Positions 1 to 8,437 of a DNA stretch of 21,169 bases are shown piece by piece. Under the pieces are notes generated by a model. The model was not told the DNA's origin. It was given only the letters and a program-made list of their open reading frames with translations, and searched no databases. A program made the translations under genes and the position numbers. Every line of letters begins with the position of its first letter. The first letter of the stretch is position 1. Origin of the DNA: Planctomycetota bacterium (GTDB lineage Bacteria > Planctomycetota > Planctomycetia > Pirellulales > UBA1268); the NCBI GenBank assembly GCA_027622795.1, contig JAQBZA010000009.1:1-21169 (forward strand). Reading direction: 5' to 3'.

Positions 1-328
1 CGAGCATGGAATCCGAAATCCGATCTGCCTCCGGAGGCATCTTGGGCTCCGACTCATGGCTGGCCAACTGCCATAGGTATGACCCCTCAGCGTCACTTGG
101 CGAAATCACTTCGCCTGATGAGCCACCGGCCATCGCCCGGTTGTACGAGGTAAGGTCAAGGCCACCTGACTGCTTGTCAGCGTTGTGGCAACTGCAGCAT
201 TTCTCGCGAAACACCGGCAGCACATCATCTTCAAACGTCGGCACTGCCTCAGCTGCGAGGCCCGACGTCGCAAGCAGGAGGAGCAACACAGGCCCGAGCC
301 AACCCCTGAAACACATTCCATGAATCAT
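1..328 (-). CDS. Planctomycete c-type cytochrome (PSCyt1) protein, N-terminal part, runs off left edge
   Basis: Reading leftwards from 328, the frame stays open to the window edge, so only about 109 N-terminal residues are visible. They show a signal peptide (hydrophobic run of leucines at residues 11-20, AAEA cleavage region near 25-28), then the typical PSCyt1 start FEDDVLPVF, a CxxCH haem-binding motif (C44, C47, H48), the GGLDL stretch and the KMPPE motif near the edge. These proteins are exported, haem-binding, and often continue into WD40, PPC or DUF1549 domains; which one follows cannot be seen. The ATG at 328 is chosen because GGAG (336-339) lies 7 nt upstream; an in-frame ATG at 316 has no such site. 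It lies 72 bp downstream of the DUF1549/DUF1553 gene in the same direction, so it probably belongs to the same transcription unit. Function beyond haem binding is unknown. Confidence 0.85.
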   Translation of the reverse strand, partial: MIHGMCFRGWLGPVLLLLLATSGLAAEAVPTFEDDVLPVFREKCCSCHNADKQSGGLDLTSYNRAMAGGSSGEVISPSDAEGSYLWQLASHESEPKMPPEADRISDSML

Positions 329-400
329 CTGTGAACTCCGACACCTGAGCCCGAACAACGCGAATACGCGATGGAGCACCCAAGCCGCGTACGACGACGG

Positions 401-2872
401 CTAGTGGTTGAACATGAATTCCGGCGAGTTGAGCAGGGCCCAGAAGACATCCTCCAAAGCCTGCTTGCGGTCACCGGCGCTGGTGACCGTCGCGACTGTG
501 TCAGTCAGTTCTGCCTCGGTTGCTCCGCGGCCGAAACAGCGCACGAACAACATGTCCACGATCTCCGCATCCGACTTCGAGTCCTTGATCAATTTCTCGA
601 TGAGCTCGCCTTGCCTGATCCGGTCATTCGCCGCGTCCCCATTCAGCAGATGGAGCGCCTGCGACAAATTTGGATCCATCTTGACGGCGCAACTACACAC
701 ATCCTCCCGAGTCGCTCGCCCGAAGGTCGTCAAAAAGTAATTGGTCGTGCGACCGTCAGCCACCTGCACAGCTCGGGCACCCAGCGGCAATCCCGGAAAC
801 TTATTCTTGGTGTCCGTCACCTGTGCCAAGGCGTCAAGCAGAACTTCGGCCCGAATCCGCCGCACTGCTGCATGGGAAAAGTTTGTGTCATCAAGCCTGT
901 TGGTGTCATTCACCTCGCATGACCGCTGGTAGGTCTGCGAGGTCACGATGTCACGCACGAGTCCACGGAAATCCCAGCCCGAGGAGGCCAATCGCTGGCC
1001 GAGTTCATCGAGCAGGGGGCCATTCGAGGGGGGATTGCTAACTCGCGCATCATCCGGCTCATGCACAATTCCTCGTCCAAAGAAGTGGGTCCACGCGATA
1101 TTGGCCACATGCCTGGCGAAGTACGGGTTGTCCGACGAGGTCATCCAGGCAGCCAATGCCTCGCGACGATCGTTGGTGCTCACTTTCGGCACCTCGCCCC
1201 CCAGAAACTTGGGGGTCACCGTCGCCCCGGTGACCGGGTGCTTGAGGTCACCCGATCCCGAGTCATACACAATGGTCTCTCGCGGATCGGCCCCTCGCTT
1301 GCGGGCAATCTGCTTGAAGAATGTGGCGAATCCGTAGTAATCATCCATCGTCCAGCGATCAAACGGATGGTTATGACACTGGGCGCACTGAATCCTCATG
1401 CCGAGAAAGGCTTGGGCCACATTCTCAGCAAGTTTCAGCGTATCACGCTCGAGCTGAAAGTAGTTCGAGGGGGGATTCTCAAACGTTCCGCCGGCGGCCG
1501 TAATGAGATCACGAACCATGCGATCGATTGGCTCGTTGGCAGCGATGCGCTGGTCGAGCCACTGGTGGTAGAGAATCGCGCCCTTCGGGCTGACGTCATT
1601 CCCCTTGGAGCGGATCTGGAGAATCTCGGCCCATTTCATGACCCACAGTTCAACGAACTCCTTGCGGGTCATCAGTTCGTCAACCACACGGGCCCGCTTG
1701 TCCGCACTCGAGTCAGCCAGAAAGGCGGCGCGCTCCTCTGGGGTCGGGACAAGCCCGACCAGATCAAGCGTCACTCGTCGCAAAAACGTTTCATCATCAC
1801 ACAGGTCACTCGGCGCGATCCGCAGCTTGGCAAGTTTTGCATTTACGAGATCGTCAATCCAGGTTGGGTTTTCCTGTGGCGGGAACGTGAACGGCATATC
1901 CTTAGGCACCACCACGAGCGAACGGCCCACCGTGATCGTGTCATAGCGGGCCATGATGAAAGCCTCTCCACGATTCCCGCTCGTGACCACACCGGCAGAG
2001 GAGACCTTCGCCGTGGGGTCGTTATTGGATCCATACCAGCAGAGGTCGGTCACGTCACGGTCCGTGCCATCAGCAAAGCGGGCAACCGCCACGAAGGGTT
2101 GCGCTACGTCTTTCCCGGCGAGCAGAGCGGTCGGCGGGTAGAGGTCGAGGCCGATAAGCTCAGAGACCGGCCCGGGGTCATCGAGACCACCGGCTGCGAT
2201 CCATCGAATGAGACGATCCGCCAGATCACTCTCCTGGTCGAAGCGTTTGCCACCGGTGTGTGGCACCCCACCGATCGCTTTTTGCACCAACAGGCTGCGA
2301 ATGGGATCACCGGGGTCGATACGACGCCCGGGAAACTCGCGGGTGATTCGCTCGTAGTCCCCGGCCGGATCGAACCCAAACAGCGACAGTCGAAACCCAT
2401 CTTTGCCACGCGCCGCACCGTGGCAACTTCCCATGTTGCAGCCGGCTCGCGCGAAGACCGGCATGACGTCGAGCCGGAACGACAAGGGTGGCTCCGATGT
2501 CGCCGACACCACCTTGAGGGGAATCTCCCGCACATGCCTTCCATGGGTCACCCGAACGGCGGTCTCTCCATCAGCGACCGGGCGAAAGGTCATGTGTCCC
2601 GCGGAGTGATCGACCGACACCAGCGCTGGATCGGCAATCGCCACCTTGACGGCCGACGTGATGTCATCCGTATGGCCATCGCCGTACAGGCCCTGCACGA
2701 TGATTCGCTGCTGATCACGCGAGGAATCGAGTTGTACACGAGGTGGATAGACATCGATCGACACTATCTCTTCACCCTCTTCACCCTGGTCGGCGAGCGC
2801 GGCAGCCGAAGCACACATCGCGAGCGTGAGCAAAACCAGGAATTTTCGCGGGGAATGCAGCACCTCAATCAT
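401..2872 (-). CDS. DUF1549 and DUF1553 domain cytochrome protein with Ig-like domains
   Basis: An 823-residue exported protein. Signal peptide at about 1-27. An Ig-like (BIG2-type) segment at about 37-122 and a second at about 240-323 flank a haem-like motif: C145-NMGS-C150-H151, a CX4CH spacing. DUF1549 (PSCyt2) runs from about 336 to 520 and carries a canonical CxxCH (C496, C499, H500) followed by NHPFDRW. DUF1553 (PSD1) fills about 565-820 and ends in the usual NSPEF-type tail. Such proteins are abundant in Planctomycetota and are thought to sit outside the cytoplasmic membrane; their reaction is not established. The start is supported by AAGGAGG 7 nt upstream, inside the end of the preceding gene, and the two genes share an ATGA overlap at 2869-2872, so translation is probably coupled. 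The stop codon is TAG, which matters for judging the amber codon in the DUF1559 gene further right. Confidence 0.93.
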   Translation of the reverse strand: MIEVLHSPRKFLVLLTLAMCASAAALADQGEEGEEIVSIDVYPPRVQLDSSRDQQRIIVQGLYGDGHTDDITSAVKVAIADPALVSVDHSAGHMTFRPVADGETAVRVTHGRHVREIPLKVVSATSEPPLSFRLDVMPVFARAGCNMGSCHGAARGKDGFRLSLFGFDPAGDYERITREFPGRRIDPGDPIRSLLVQKAIGGVPHTGGKRFDQESDLADRLIRWIAAGGLDDPGPVSELIGLDLYPPTALLAGKDVAQPFVAVARFADGTDRDVTDLCWYGSNNDPTAKVSSAGVVTSGNRGEAFIMARYDTITVGRSLVVVPKDMPFTFPPQENPTWIDDLVNAKLAKLRIAPSDLCDDETFLRRVTLDLVGLVPTPEERAAFLADSSADKRARVVDELMTRKEFVELWVMKWAEILQIRSKGNDVSPKGAILYHQWLDQRIAANEPIDRMVRDLITAAGGTFENPPSNYFQLERDTLKLAENVAQAFLGMRIQCAQCHNHPFDRWTMDDYYGFATFFKQIARKRGADPRETIVYDSGSGDLKHPVTGATVTPKFLGGEVPKVSTNDRREALAAWMTSSDNPYFARHVANIAWTHFFGRGIVHEPDDARVSNPPSNGPLLDELGQRLASSGWDFRGLVRDIVTSQTYQRSCEVNDTNRLDDTNFSHAAVRRIRAEVLLDALAQVTDTKNKFPGLPLGARAVQVADGRTTNYFLTTFGRATREDVCSCAVKMDPNLSQALHLLNGDAANDRIRQGELIEKLIKDSKSDAEIVDMLFVRCFGRGATEAELTDTVATVTSAGDRKQALEDVFWALLNSPEFMFNH

Positions 2873-5301
2873 GAGCCGCCCTCCTTCATTTTTTCGGGTG
2901 GCAGGGGCCGATCGATTCGCAGGGACGTTGACGGCGTCTGGTGAATGATGAACGAGTCGCCACGGGGGACTTCAATCCGACAGAAAATGTTGTCGTGCTT
3001 TCCGGCAGGGGCATCTGCGGCAACCTTGACAGGGAACTCGATTGCCTCCGACCCAGGCTTCAGGTCGAGAACAGGGGCAGCAGTGTTTACCGGCAGCCCC
3101 ATCAGCCGAACCTTTGCCGTTCCCTCAAAAGTTGCCGGCTTCGCTGCCTTGAACACGAGTTTTGTTTCTGCGCCCTGCTCAACAACAGCCTTGTCAGCAG
3201 CCAGTTCCACCAGCGGTTCGATGACCGACAGCGTCACCGGTCGACTCGCAATCCAGCTGCCGAGGCCCGCCCGCCGCGCCTGTTTTTGGTCAGTCTTCTT
3301 GGCCGCATTTGGCATCAGACTTGCCGCGACCGCGATCCGCCACTCCTTTGTCGGCGCGTCGGCGGAAGCGTTGAGCGGAACGACGACGTCCGTCTGCCCC
3401 GCCTTCACGTCGACGGAGGACGACGAAATGCCGGTCGGCTTGAACGGAAGTTCAATCCTCACGGCCCCGTCAAAGTCAGGCGATCGGATCACCTTCACCT
3501 TCAGTTCCAGCACACCACGGCGGGCAATCGGGGTCACGGGCTGCTGCAGTTCGATGGTAACCGGTGCCTCCTCGACCACAGCGACCGCAAGCCGATCCCC
3601 AAGAGCCGTTCTGTAGGTGGTACGATTCGGATTGCCGTAGACCATGTCCGTCCCTTGACGAAGCGTCCCGATCTGATCGGACTGTTCTCCCTGCTTGCAG
3701 ACAACACGCACCGACGCCATCGCTGTGCCCAGCGGCGCCTCCGATTCGGCTTCGAACACAACCAATCCTCCGGGAGCCGGCTGCTCGAAGGGTGCTGCGA
3801 GGGCCGTCACCCCGGCGGGAAGATCGCCAAACTCGATCAGCGCCGGATCATTGCAGTTGGTTCGTGCGGCATTGAAGTAGAGCGCCATGCGGTTTCCACG
3901 TGGCACGGCGACGACGAGACGTTGCTGAGTGCGGGTCTGCGCGGGCGGCACCGACACGGTCACACTGGGCACCACCGCCTCAACGTCAATCCAGTAAACA
4001 AAGTCCGGGCCGCCACGCTGCTGAAAGTCATTCACGCGGAGCAGAAAAGAGCCCTCATCTGGCACCGTGACCTGCACAACGCTATCCGGGCCATCCGCAT
4101 CGTCGTTTCCGGTGATTCGCTGCCGCTTTGCATCATCGCGGTGGGCATTGATGACCAGATCAACGGGAGACCCCACCCGCCGACCCCATCCCGTTATTTT
4201 CCAAACGCTTCCCTTTGGTGCCGTGACACGAATCCAGTCCACGTCATCCGCAGCATCCATCCGTCCAGCAAGGGCGACAGGCGCCGAGGCGGCAATGGCC
4301 TGATCCGGTTCACCGGCCGGCTCCGACACCACCACGATTGGTGCCGTCGTTACGCGGAAGGGGACGGCAAGCGGCGACTGTCTGCCCTGACGTTCCGGCC
4401 GCACCCGATAGACGCCATCAAGCCCTGGTTGCCCGAGGATGACCTGCGACCGAAAGCCGCCTTCATGGTCGCCCAGCCAGTCAACTTCAATCGGTGTCCC
4501 GGCCTGCCCGCCAGGTGGCCACGCGGTGTGTGGCGTGGGAAAGTCACCGACATGAACCATGTAGATTCCGTTGCCACCGGCGTATGCACTCTCGCGAATC
4601 CGCAGGAAGTAGTCGCCCTCTTTTTCCACTACGACTGCCAGAGCAGCATCCTGCATCAGGAGCGGATGGTCGTCACAGGCTGCCATCGTAAACCCATTCT
4701 CATCGACGATTTCAAGATGAGGATCAAGCATTTGCTGATCGAGTGAAACCGCCTCGACGACCGCCGCCAGCCGGCCCCCCGCCGGCAGATGAATCTTGAA
4801 GACATCGACGTCCTCGTTGCCAAGCGTCCCCCACACCGACGTGCCGAGAGCGATCGACTGGGCCGTGTCGGCAGCATTATTCGGTTCCTTTTCCCGAACC
4901 TGCTCGGCGGCATGCACATGAAACATCCGCAACTCAGAAAGACCATCGGCGGTTCGCACCCGCATCCGCTGCGGGCCAAGCGGACAGTCGGCCGGAATCG
5001 AAAGCGTTGCCTTGACGACGGTGCCGCTTTCGCCCGTGACGGACTTCACGGCGATGCTTCCGTGCTCGAAGAAGATCTCCTGCGGCTGGTCAAGTTCGGT
5101 CCCGGAAATGCGCACCTCGACATCGGTGCCGCGCTGTCCTGCCGGCGGTTCAAGCCGCGTGAGTGCGGGCGCCGCCCGCACGGCACCGCCATCAACCGAA
5201 AGGAGAATCAGGAGCCCACATGTGAGGAAGCACGCCCGCTCCCACCCGCAACGGCCGCCAGCCTGACTGGAACCGCGGAACAATGCCTTTCCGTTCGTCA
5301 T
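2869..5301 (-). CDS. Large exported protein with pre-peptidase C-terminal-like domains
   Basis: An 810-residue protein with a long basic N-region and hydrophobic signal (about 24-44). Residues 47-130 resemble an IPT/TIG-like beta domain. Residues 136-252 match a bacterial pre-peptidase C-terminal (PPC) domain: it opens with KEPNNAADTAQ, contains GNEDVDVFKI and ends in a GDYFLRI-type strand. A second, more divergent PPC-like unit lies at about 330-445 (DDVDWIRVTAPKG, then GSFLLRVNDFQ). The remaining C-terminal half is beta-rich and not assigned. No protease catalytic domain is visible, so this is not a peptidase itself. The family is commonly found between DUF1501 and DUF1549/DUF1553 genes in planctomycetes, as here: DUF1501 lies 84 bp upstream and the DUF1549 gene overlaps by 4 bp. 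The Shine-Dalgarno at 5301 is weak (GAGAG), so the exact start is less certain than the domain assignment. Confidence 0.85.
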   Translation of the reverse strand: MTNGKALFRGSSQAGGRCGWERACFLTCGLLILLSVDGGAVRAAPALTRLEPPAGQRGTDVEVRISGTELDQPQEIFFEHGSIAVKSVTGESGTVVKATLSIPADCPLGPQRMRVRTADGLSELRMFHVHAAEQVREKEPNNAADTAQSIALGTSVWGTLGNEDVDVFKIHLPAGGRLAAVVEAVSLDQQMLDPHLEIVDENGFTMAACDDHPLLMQDAALAVVVEKEGDYFLRIRESAYAGGNGIYMVHVGDFPTPHTAWPPGGQAGTPIEVDWLGDHEGGFRSQVILGQPGLDGVYRVRPERQGRQSPLAVPFRVTTAPIVVVSEPAGEPDQAIAASAPVALAGRMDAADDVDWIRVTAPKGSVWKITGWGRRVGSPVDLVINAHRDDAKRQRITGNDDADGPDSVVQVTVPDEGSFLLRVNDFQQRGGPDFVYWIDVEAVVPSVTVSVPPAQTRTQQRLVVAVPRGNRMALYFNAARTNCNDPALIEFGDLPAGVTALAAPFEQPAPGGLVVFEAESEAPLGTAMASVRVVCKQGEQSDQIGTLRQGTDMVYGNPNRTTYRTALGDRLAVAVVEEAPVTIELQQPVTPIARRGVLELKVKVIRSPDFDGAVRIELPFKPTGISSSSVDVKAGQTDVVVPLNASADAPTKEWRIAVAASLMPNAAKKTDQKQARRAGLGSWIASRPVTLSVIEPLVELAADKAVVEQGAETKLVFKAAKPATFEGTAKVRLMGLPVNTAAPVLDLKPGSEAIEFPVKVAADAPAGKHDNIFCRIEVPRGDSFIIHQTPSTSLRIDRPLPPEKMKEGGS

Positions 5302-5385
5302 CGCGACACTCTCTCAGGGGACAGGTGAAAACAGGGTGTGAAACCGTCCAACGCCCGGCAGAACTGAGAACCGCGTGCCCAGACC

Positions 5386-6684
5386 CTAGGCGAGGAGCGC
5401 CTTGCGAACCTTTCCGCCGTCGACAATTTCGACGGGTCGATTCCCGGGCGCAACCAGTTCCTTGTCGGCCACGATGCCAAGACAATGGTACACGGTGGTG
5501 GCGAGGTCCTCGACGGTGAGCGGCGAGTCGGCAGGCTCTGCAGCGATCGAGTCGGACGAACCATAGATCAAGCCGCGCTTGATGCCACCTCCAGCCAGAA
5601 CGATGGAAAAGACCTTCGGCCAATGATCCCGGCCGGCATCTTTGTTGATCTTTGGAGTACGACCGAATTCACTCGACACCATCACCAGGGTGGAGTCGAG
5701 CAGACCACGGCGTTCGAGGTCACGAATCAGCGTGGCATACCCCTGATCAAACGCTGGCAATGTGCGATTGATCCCATCCTTGATCTTCTGGTGCATGTCC
5801 CATCCGCCGTAGTTCAGCGTCACCAACCGCACCCCGGATTCCACAAGGCGGCGGGCCAGCAGCATCCGTTGGCCGGCCTGATTGCGACCATACTCATCCT
5901 TGAGGGCGTCAGACTCAGATGAGATATCGAAGGCCGCCCGAGCCCGGGCCGAACTGACAAGGTCATAGGCCCGCGTGTAAAACTCATCCATTGCCTCGAG
6001 ATTGACGTTGTCTTCCATCCGCTGGAAGTGCCGCCCGACGATGTCGCGGAGTTTCTGCCGGTTGGCGAATCGCTGTGGGTCGACGCCACCCGGGAGGGCG
6101 AGGTCGCGAACGGTAAATTTGGGATCCGCAGGATCGGAGCCGAGCGTAAACGGGCCGAATGCGCTCCCGAGGTATCCCGCGCCGGCATCGGGCGCGGGAA
6201 GATTCGGCAGGCACACATAAGGAGGCAGATTCTCCCGTGGCCCAAGTTCATGCGACACAACACTGCCGAAGCTGGGAAACGTGAGTGCCGGACTCGGTCG
6301 ATATCCGGTGAACATGTTGTGCGTGCCCCGCTCGTGGGCCGCCTCACCGTGGGTCATCGATCGGACAACGGTGATGCGATCGGCAATCTTGGCCGTGTGA
6401 GCCAGTTGTTCATTGAACACCACCCCGGGCAGGCAGGTCTCTACGGTGGCCATGTCGCCACGGTATTCCAACGGCGCAAGGGGCTTGGGGTCGAACGTCT
6501 CCTGCTGTGCCCAGCCGCCCGGCAGCCAGATGTGAATCACGCTCTTGGCTGTGCCGGCAAACGTGTCAAATGTTTTCGTGTCGGCTCGGGCCGACTCGGC
6601 CTTGAGTAGGCCTCCAAGCGTGAGACCCAGACCAGAAACGGACCCCACCTGCAAAAACTCTCGACGTGAACCACCGCCAAACAT
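5386..6684 (-). CDS. DUF1501 protein with twin-arginine signal
   Basis: A 432-residue DUF1501 family protein related to the sulfatase/alkaline phosphatase superfamily. The N-terminus carries a Tat motif, SRREFLQVG, followed by a hydrophobic stretch, so export through the Tat system in folded form is likely. Family landmarks are present in order: HIWLPGGWAQQETFDPK, GEAAHERGTHNMFTGYRPS, YGGWDMHQ, SSEFGRTP and GRDHWP, ending in a KVRKALLA-type tail. An ATG 63 nt further upstream would only add a segment without signal character; the ATG at 6684 has a perfect AGGAGG (6691-6696) 6 nt upstream, so it is chosen. It is the first gene of the minus-strand set that continues with the PPC protein and the cytochromes. 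The substrate is unknown. It ends in TAG. Confidence 0.92.
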   Translation of the reverse strand: MFGGGSRREFLQVGSVSGLGLTLGGLLKAESARADTKTFDTFAGTAKSVIHIWLPGGWAQQETFDPKPLAPLEYRGDMATVETCLPGVVFNEQLAHTAKIADRITVVRSMTHGEAAHERGTHNMFTGYRPSPALTFPSFGSVVSHELGPRENLPPYVCLPNLPAPDAGAGYLGSAFGPFTLGSDPADPKFTVRDLALPGGVDPQRFANRQKLRDIVGRHFQRMEDNVNLEAMDEFYTRAYDLVSSARARAAFDISSESDALKDEYGRNQAGQRMLLARRLVESGVRLVTLNYGGWDMHQKIKDGINRTLPAFDQGYATLIRDLERRGLLDSTLVMVSSEFGRTPKINKDAGRDHWPKVFSIVLAGGGIKRGLIYGSSDSIAAEPADSPLTVEDLATTVYHCLGIVADKELVAPGNRPVEIVDGGKVRKALLA

Positions 6685-6690
6685 GGGATG

Positions 6691-6696
6691 CCTCCT
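6691..6696 (-). promoter_or_regulatory. Ribosome binding site deciding the DUF1501 start
   Basis: AGGAGG on the minus strand, 6 nt before the ATG at 6684. It places the start directly before the twin-arginine signal and rules against the longer frame that begins at 6747. Confidence 0.8.
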
Positions 6697-6723
6697 ACCG
6701 GGGAGATCGACAACACGACGATA

Positions 6724-6729
6724 TTTATA
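6724..6729 (-). promoter_or_regulatory. Possible -10 element of the DUF1501 operon
   Basis: The minus strand reads CTCTATAAATATCG here, an AT-rich patch in a GC-rich region; TATAAA would place transcription start about 30 nt before the DUF1501 ATG. A -35 element is not convincing (TTCGCC at a spacing of 18 nt), so this is tentative. Confidence 0.3.
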
Positions 6730-6850
6730 GAGTATCGGTTGCCCCACGGCGAACCGGCGACTGGAAACCGCGAACCTGATTTAACGGCCTCGGCACTAGA
6801 AAGTTGCCACGCTTTCTAAGTCTATTGGCACCAATGGGATAGCGATTCCG

Positions 6851-6880
6851 GCCGCCTCCAGCCACACGTTTGAAGGCGGC
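6851..6880. repeat. Inverted repeat downstream of uvrC
   Basis: Arms GCCGCCTCCA (6851-6860) and TGAAGGCGGC (6871-6880) pair with one mismatch around a 10-nt loop, just past the uvrC stop on the minus strand. No T-run follows in that direction, so an intrinsic terminator is not demonstrated. The rest of the 224-bp gap before the DUF1501 start also holds two small inverted repeats: TAGAAAG/CTTTCTA near 6799-6820, and ATTGG/CCAAT with a 2-nt centre near 6824-6835. Confidence 0.4.
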
Positions 6881-6908
6881 TGCCCTGCCTTGTGCACCTC
6901 CCCCAAGC

Positions 6909-8285
6909 TCAGTCTCCATCCAGCGATCGCTTCGATCTGAGGAGGTGGTGATAGTGCTGCGCAAAACGATGGGCCTCATCCCGAACGTACTCCAGAAGTC
7001 GCAGGGCGTACGAGTCCCGAGACAGTCGGAGCGGCTCACTCCGACCGGGCAGATAGATCTCCTCCTCCCGCTTGGCCAGGGCGATCATGCACGGGGGCGC
7101 GACGCCAAGCGACTCCACTGCGTCCATCGCCGCCGAAAGCTGCCCCTTGCCGCCGTCAATCAGGAAAATATCGGGGAGATCGGCCCCCTCACGGGTCAGT
7201 CTGGCAAATCGCCGTGATACCACCTCGTGAATGCTCTTGAAGTCATCGATTCCAGAGACCGTCTTGATGCGATACCGCTTGTAGCCAGGCTTGAAGGGGA
7301 GACCGTCGATGAACTGCACGAGGCTGGCAACGGTCTCGTTGCCATGGAGGTGGGCGATGTCGACACCCTCGATCACCCGCGGGGCCTGCCGGAGGCCAAA
7401 CACCTTCTCGAGGCCGGCCAAACCCTTCTTGGGATCAACGAGAAACACCTCCGGCTGCACGTTCTCCTCGAGGTCGCCGCGCTGGTCGAGCGTTTCCAAC
7501 AGGCGGATTTCGTCTCGCAGCCGCGCCGCCTGCTCGAAGGCAAGCTGCGCCGAGGCGGCCAGCATGTCGCGCCGCATCTCCTCGATCAGCCGCTTCTTGC
7601 CGCCGTCGAGAAATGTCTTTAGGCGGTTGATGTCCTTGCGGTATTCGTCCTTTGAAATCCGCAGGTTACAGGGGGCGGTGCATTGATCGATCGACGCGAG
7701 CAGGCAGGGGCGAAACCACCGCCATTGTTCGTCATCCGCATCGATATCGAGAGTGCATGTGCGAAACTTGAAGATCCGCTGCAGCACCACGATCGCCCCC
7801 CGCAGGCTGCCGGCGCTGGTGAAGGGACCATACAGTTTCACGCCCTTCTGTTTGGGCGTGCGTGTGAACTCGACGCGGGGATAGTCCTCATGGGTCGTGA
7901 TCTGCAGATAGGGAAACGTCTTGTCATCCTTGAGGTCAGAGTTGAACCGTGGCTGCACGTCCTTGATCAACCGGCTTTCGAGGAGCAACGCATCGACTTC
8001 GCTTTCTGCCTCAAGATAATCGATGTCACGGATTTCTCGGACGAGATCAGCGGTGCGGCGGTCTGCGGTGGCCGCCTTGAGAAAGTAGCTGCCGGCACGG
8101 GCGCGAAGATTCTTCGCCTTGCCGACGTAAATGACGCGGCCGGCAGCATCCTTCATCAGGTAGACGCCGGGTGTCGTCGGAAATTGCTTCACCTTTTCTG
8201 CTGCCGCGGAGTGATCCTGAGCCGCCGCCACGGCGTCGGTGTCGGCGGGAAGCGATTCGTCATGAGGATCAGCAGGGTCTTCCAC
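6909..8285 (-). CDS. uvrC: Short UvrC, excinuclease ABC subunit C
   Basis: UvrC makes the two incisions around a DNA lesion after UvrA and UvrB have located it. This 458-residue protein has the N-terminal GIY-YIG nuclease (about 36-112; IYVGKAKNL, R63, E103), four cysteines at 177, 194, 202 and 206 in the RPCL...QC..PC arrangement that is a UvrC hallmark and likely iron-sulfur ligands, a UVR domain for UvrB contact (about 232-268), and the RNase H-like nuclease with its Asp-Asp-His set (D309, D377, H439). It is much shorter than the roughly 610 residues of E. coli UvrC: the linker between the UVR and RNase H-like parts is only about 35 residues, and the chain stops at RSKRSLDGD, where the C-terminal helix-hairpin-helix domain would begin. 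The start is GTG, with AGGA 7 nt upstream. It is divergent from the DUF1080 gene (152-bp gap). Confidence 0.93.
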   Translation of the reverse strand: MEDPADPHDESLPADTDAVAAAQDHSAAAEKVKQFPTTPGVYLMKDAAGRVIYVGKAKNLRARAGSYFLKAATADRRTADLVREIRDIDYLEAESEVDALLLESRLIKDVQPRFNSDLKDDKTFPYLQITTHEDYPRVEFTRTPKQKGVKLYGPFTSAGSLRGAIVVLQRIFKFRTCTLDIDADDEQWRWFRPCLLASIDQCTAPCNLRISKDEYRKDINRLKTFLDGGKKRLIEEMRRDMLAASAQLAFEQAARLRDEIRLLETLDQRGDLEENVQPEVFLVDPKKGLAGLEKVFGLRQAPRVIEGVDIAHLHGNETVASLVQFIDGLPFKPGYKRYRIKTVSGIDDFKSIHEVVSRRFARLTREGADLPDIFLIDGGKGQLSAAMDAVESLGVAPPCMIALAKREEEIYLPGRSEPLRLSRDSYALRLLEYVRDEAHRFAQHYHHLLRSKRSLDGD

Positions 8286-8437
8286 GCCTCAATCCTAACG
8301 GCCTTTTGAAAAACCCGGCCGCCGCTTCTTCTTGGGCAAACCATTGCCGGATGTCGCTATCCATGACAAATCGAGTATTGTATCCCCACGCGGAAATCGA
8401 TTTGGGGTCCCGACCACTTCTTTTGGAACAGCTTCCC

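Noticed and set aside
1061..4746. Long plus-strand open frames of over 600 codons at 1061-2944 and 2941-4746
   Set aside because: They lie opposite the DUF1549/DUF1553 and PPC genes, show no recognisable domains or signal, and are rich in Arg and His as expected for antisense frames in GC-rich coding DNA.
1..6684. The DUF1501/cytochrome gene set as part of the sialic acid system
   Set aside because: It is separated by uvrC and a DUF1080 gene, is a very common planctomycete arrangement, and nothing in it points to sialic acid.
6685..6747. Longer DUF1501 start at 6747
   Set aside because: The added residues have no signal character, and the AGGAGG before the ATG at 6684 fits the twin-arginine start.
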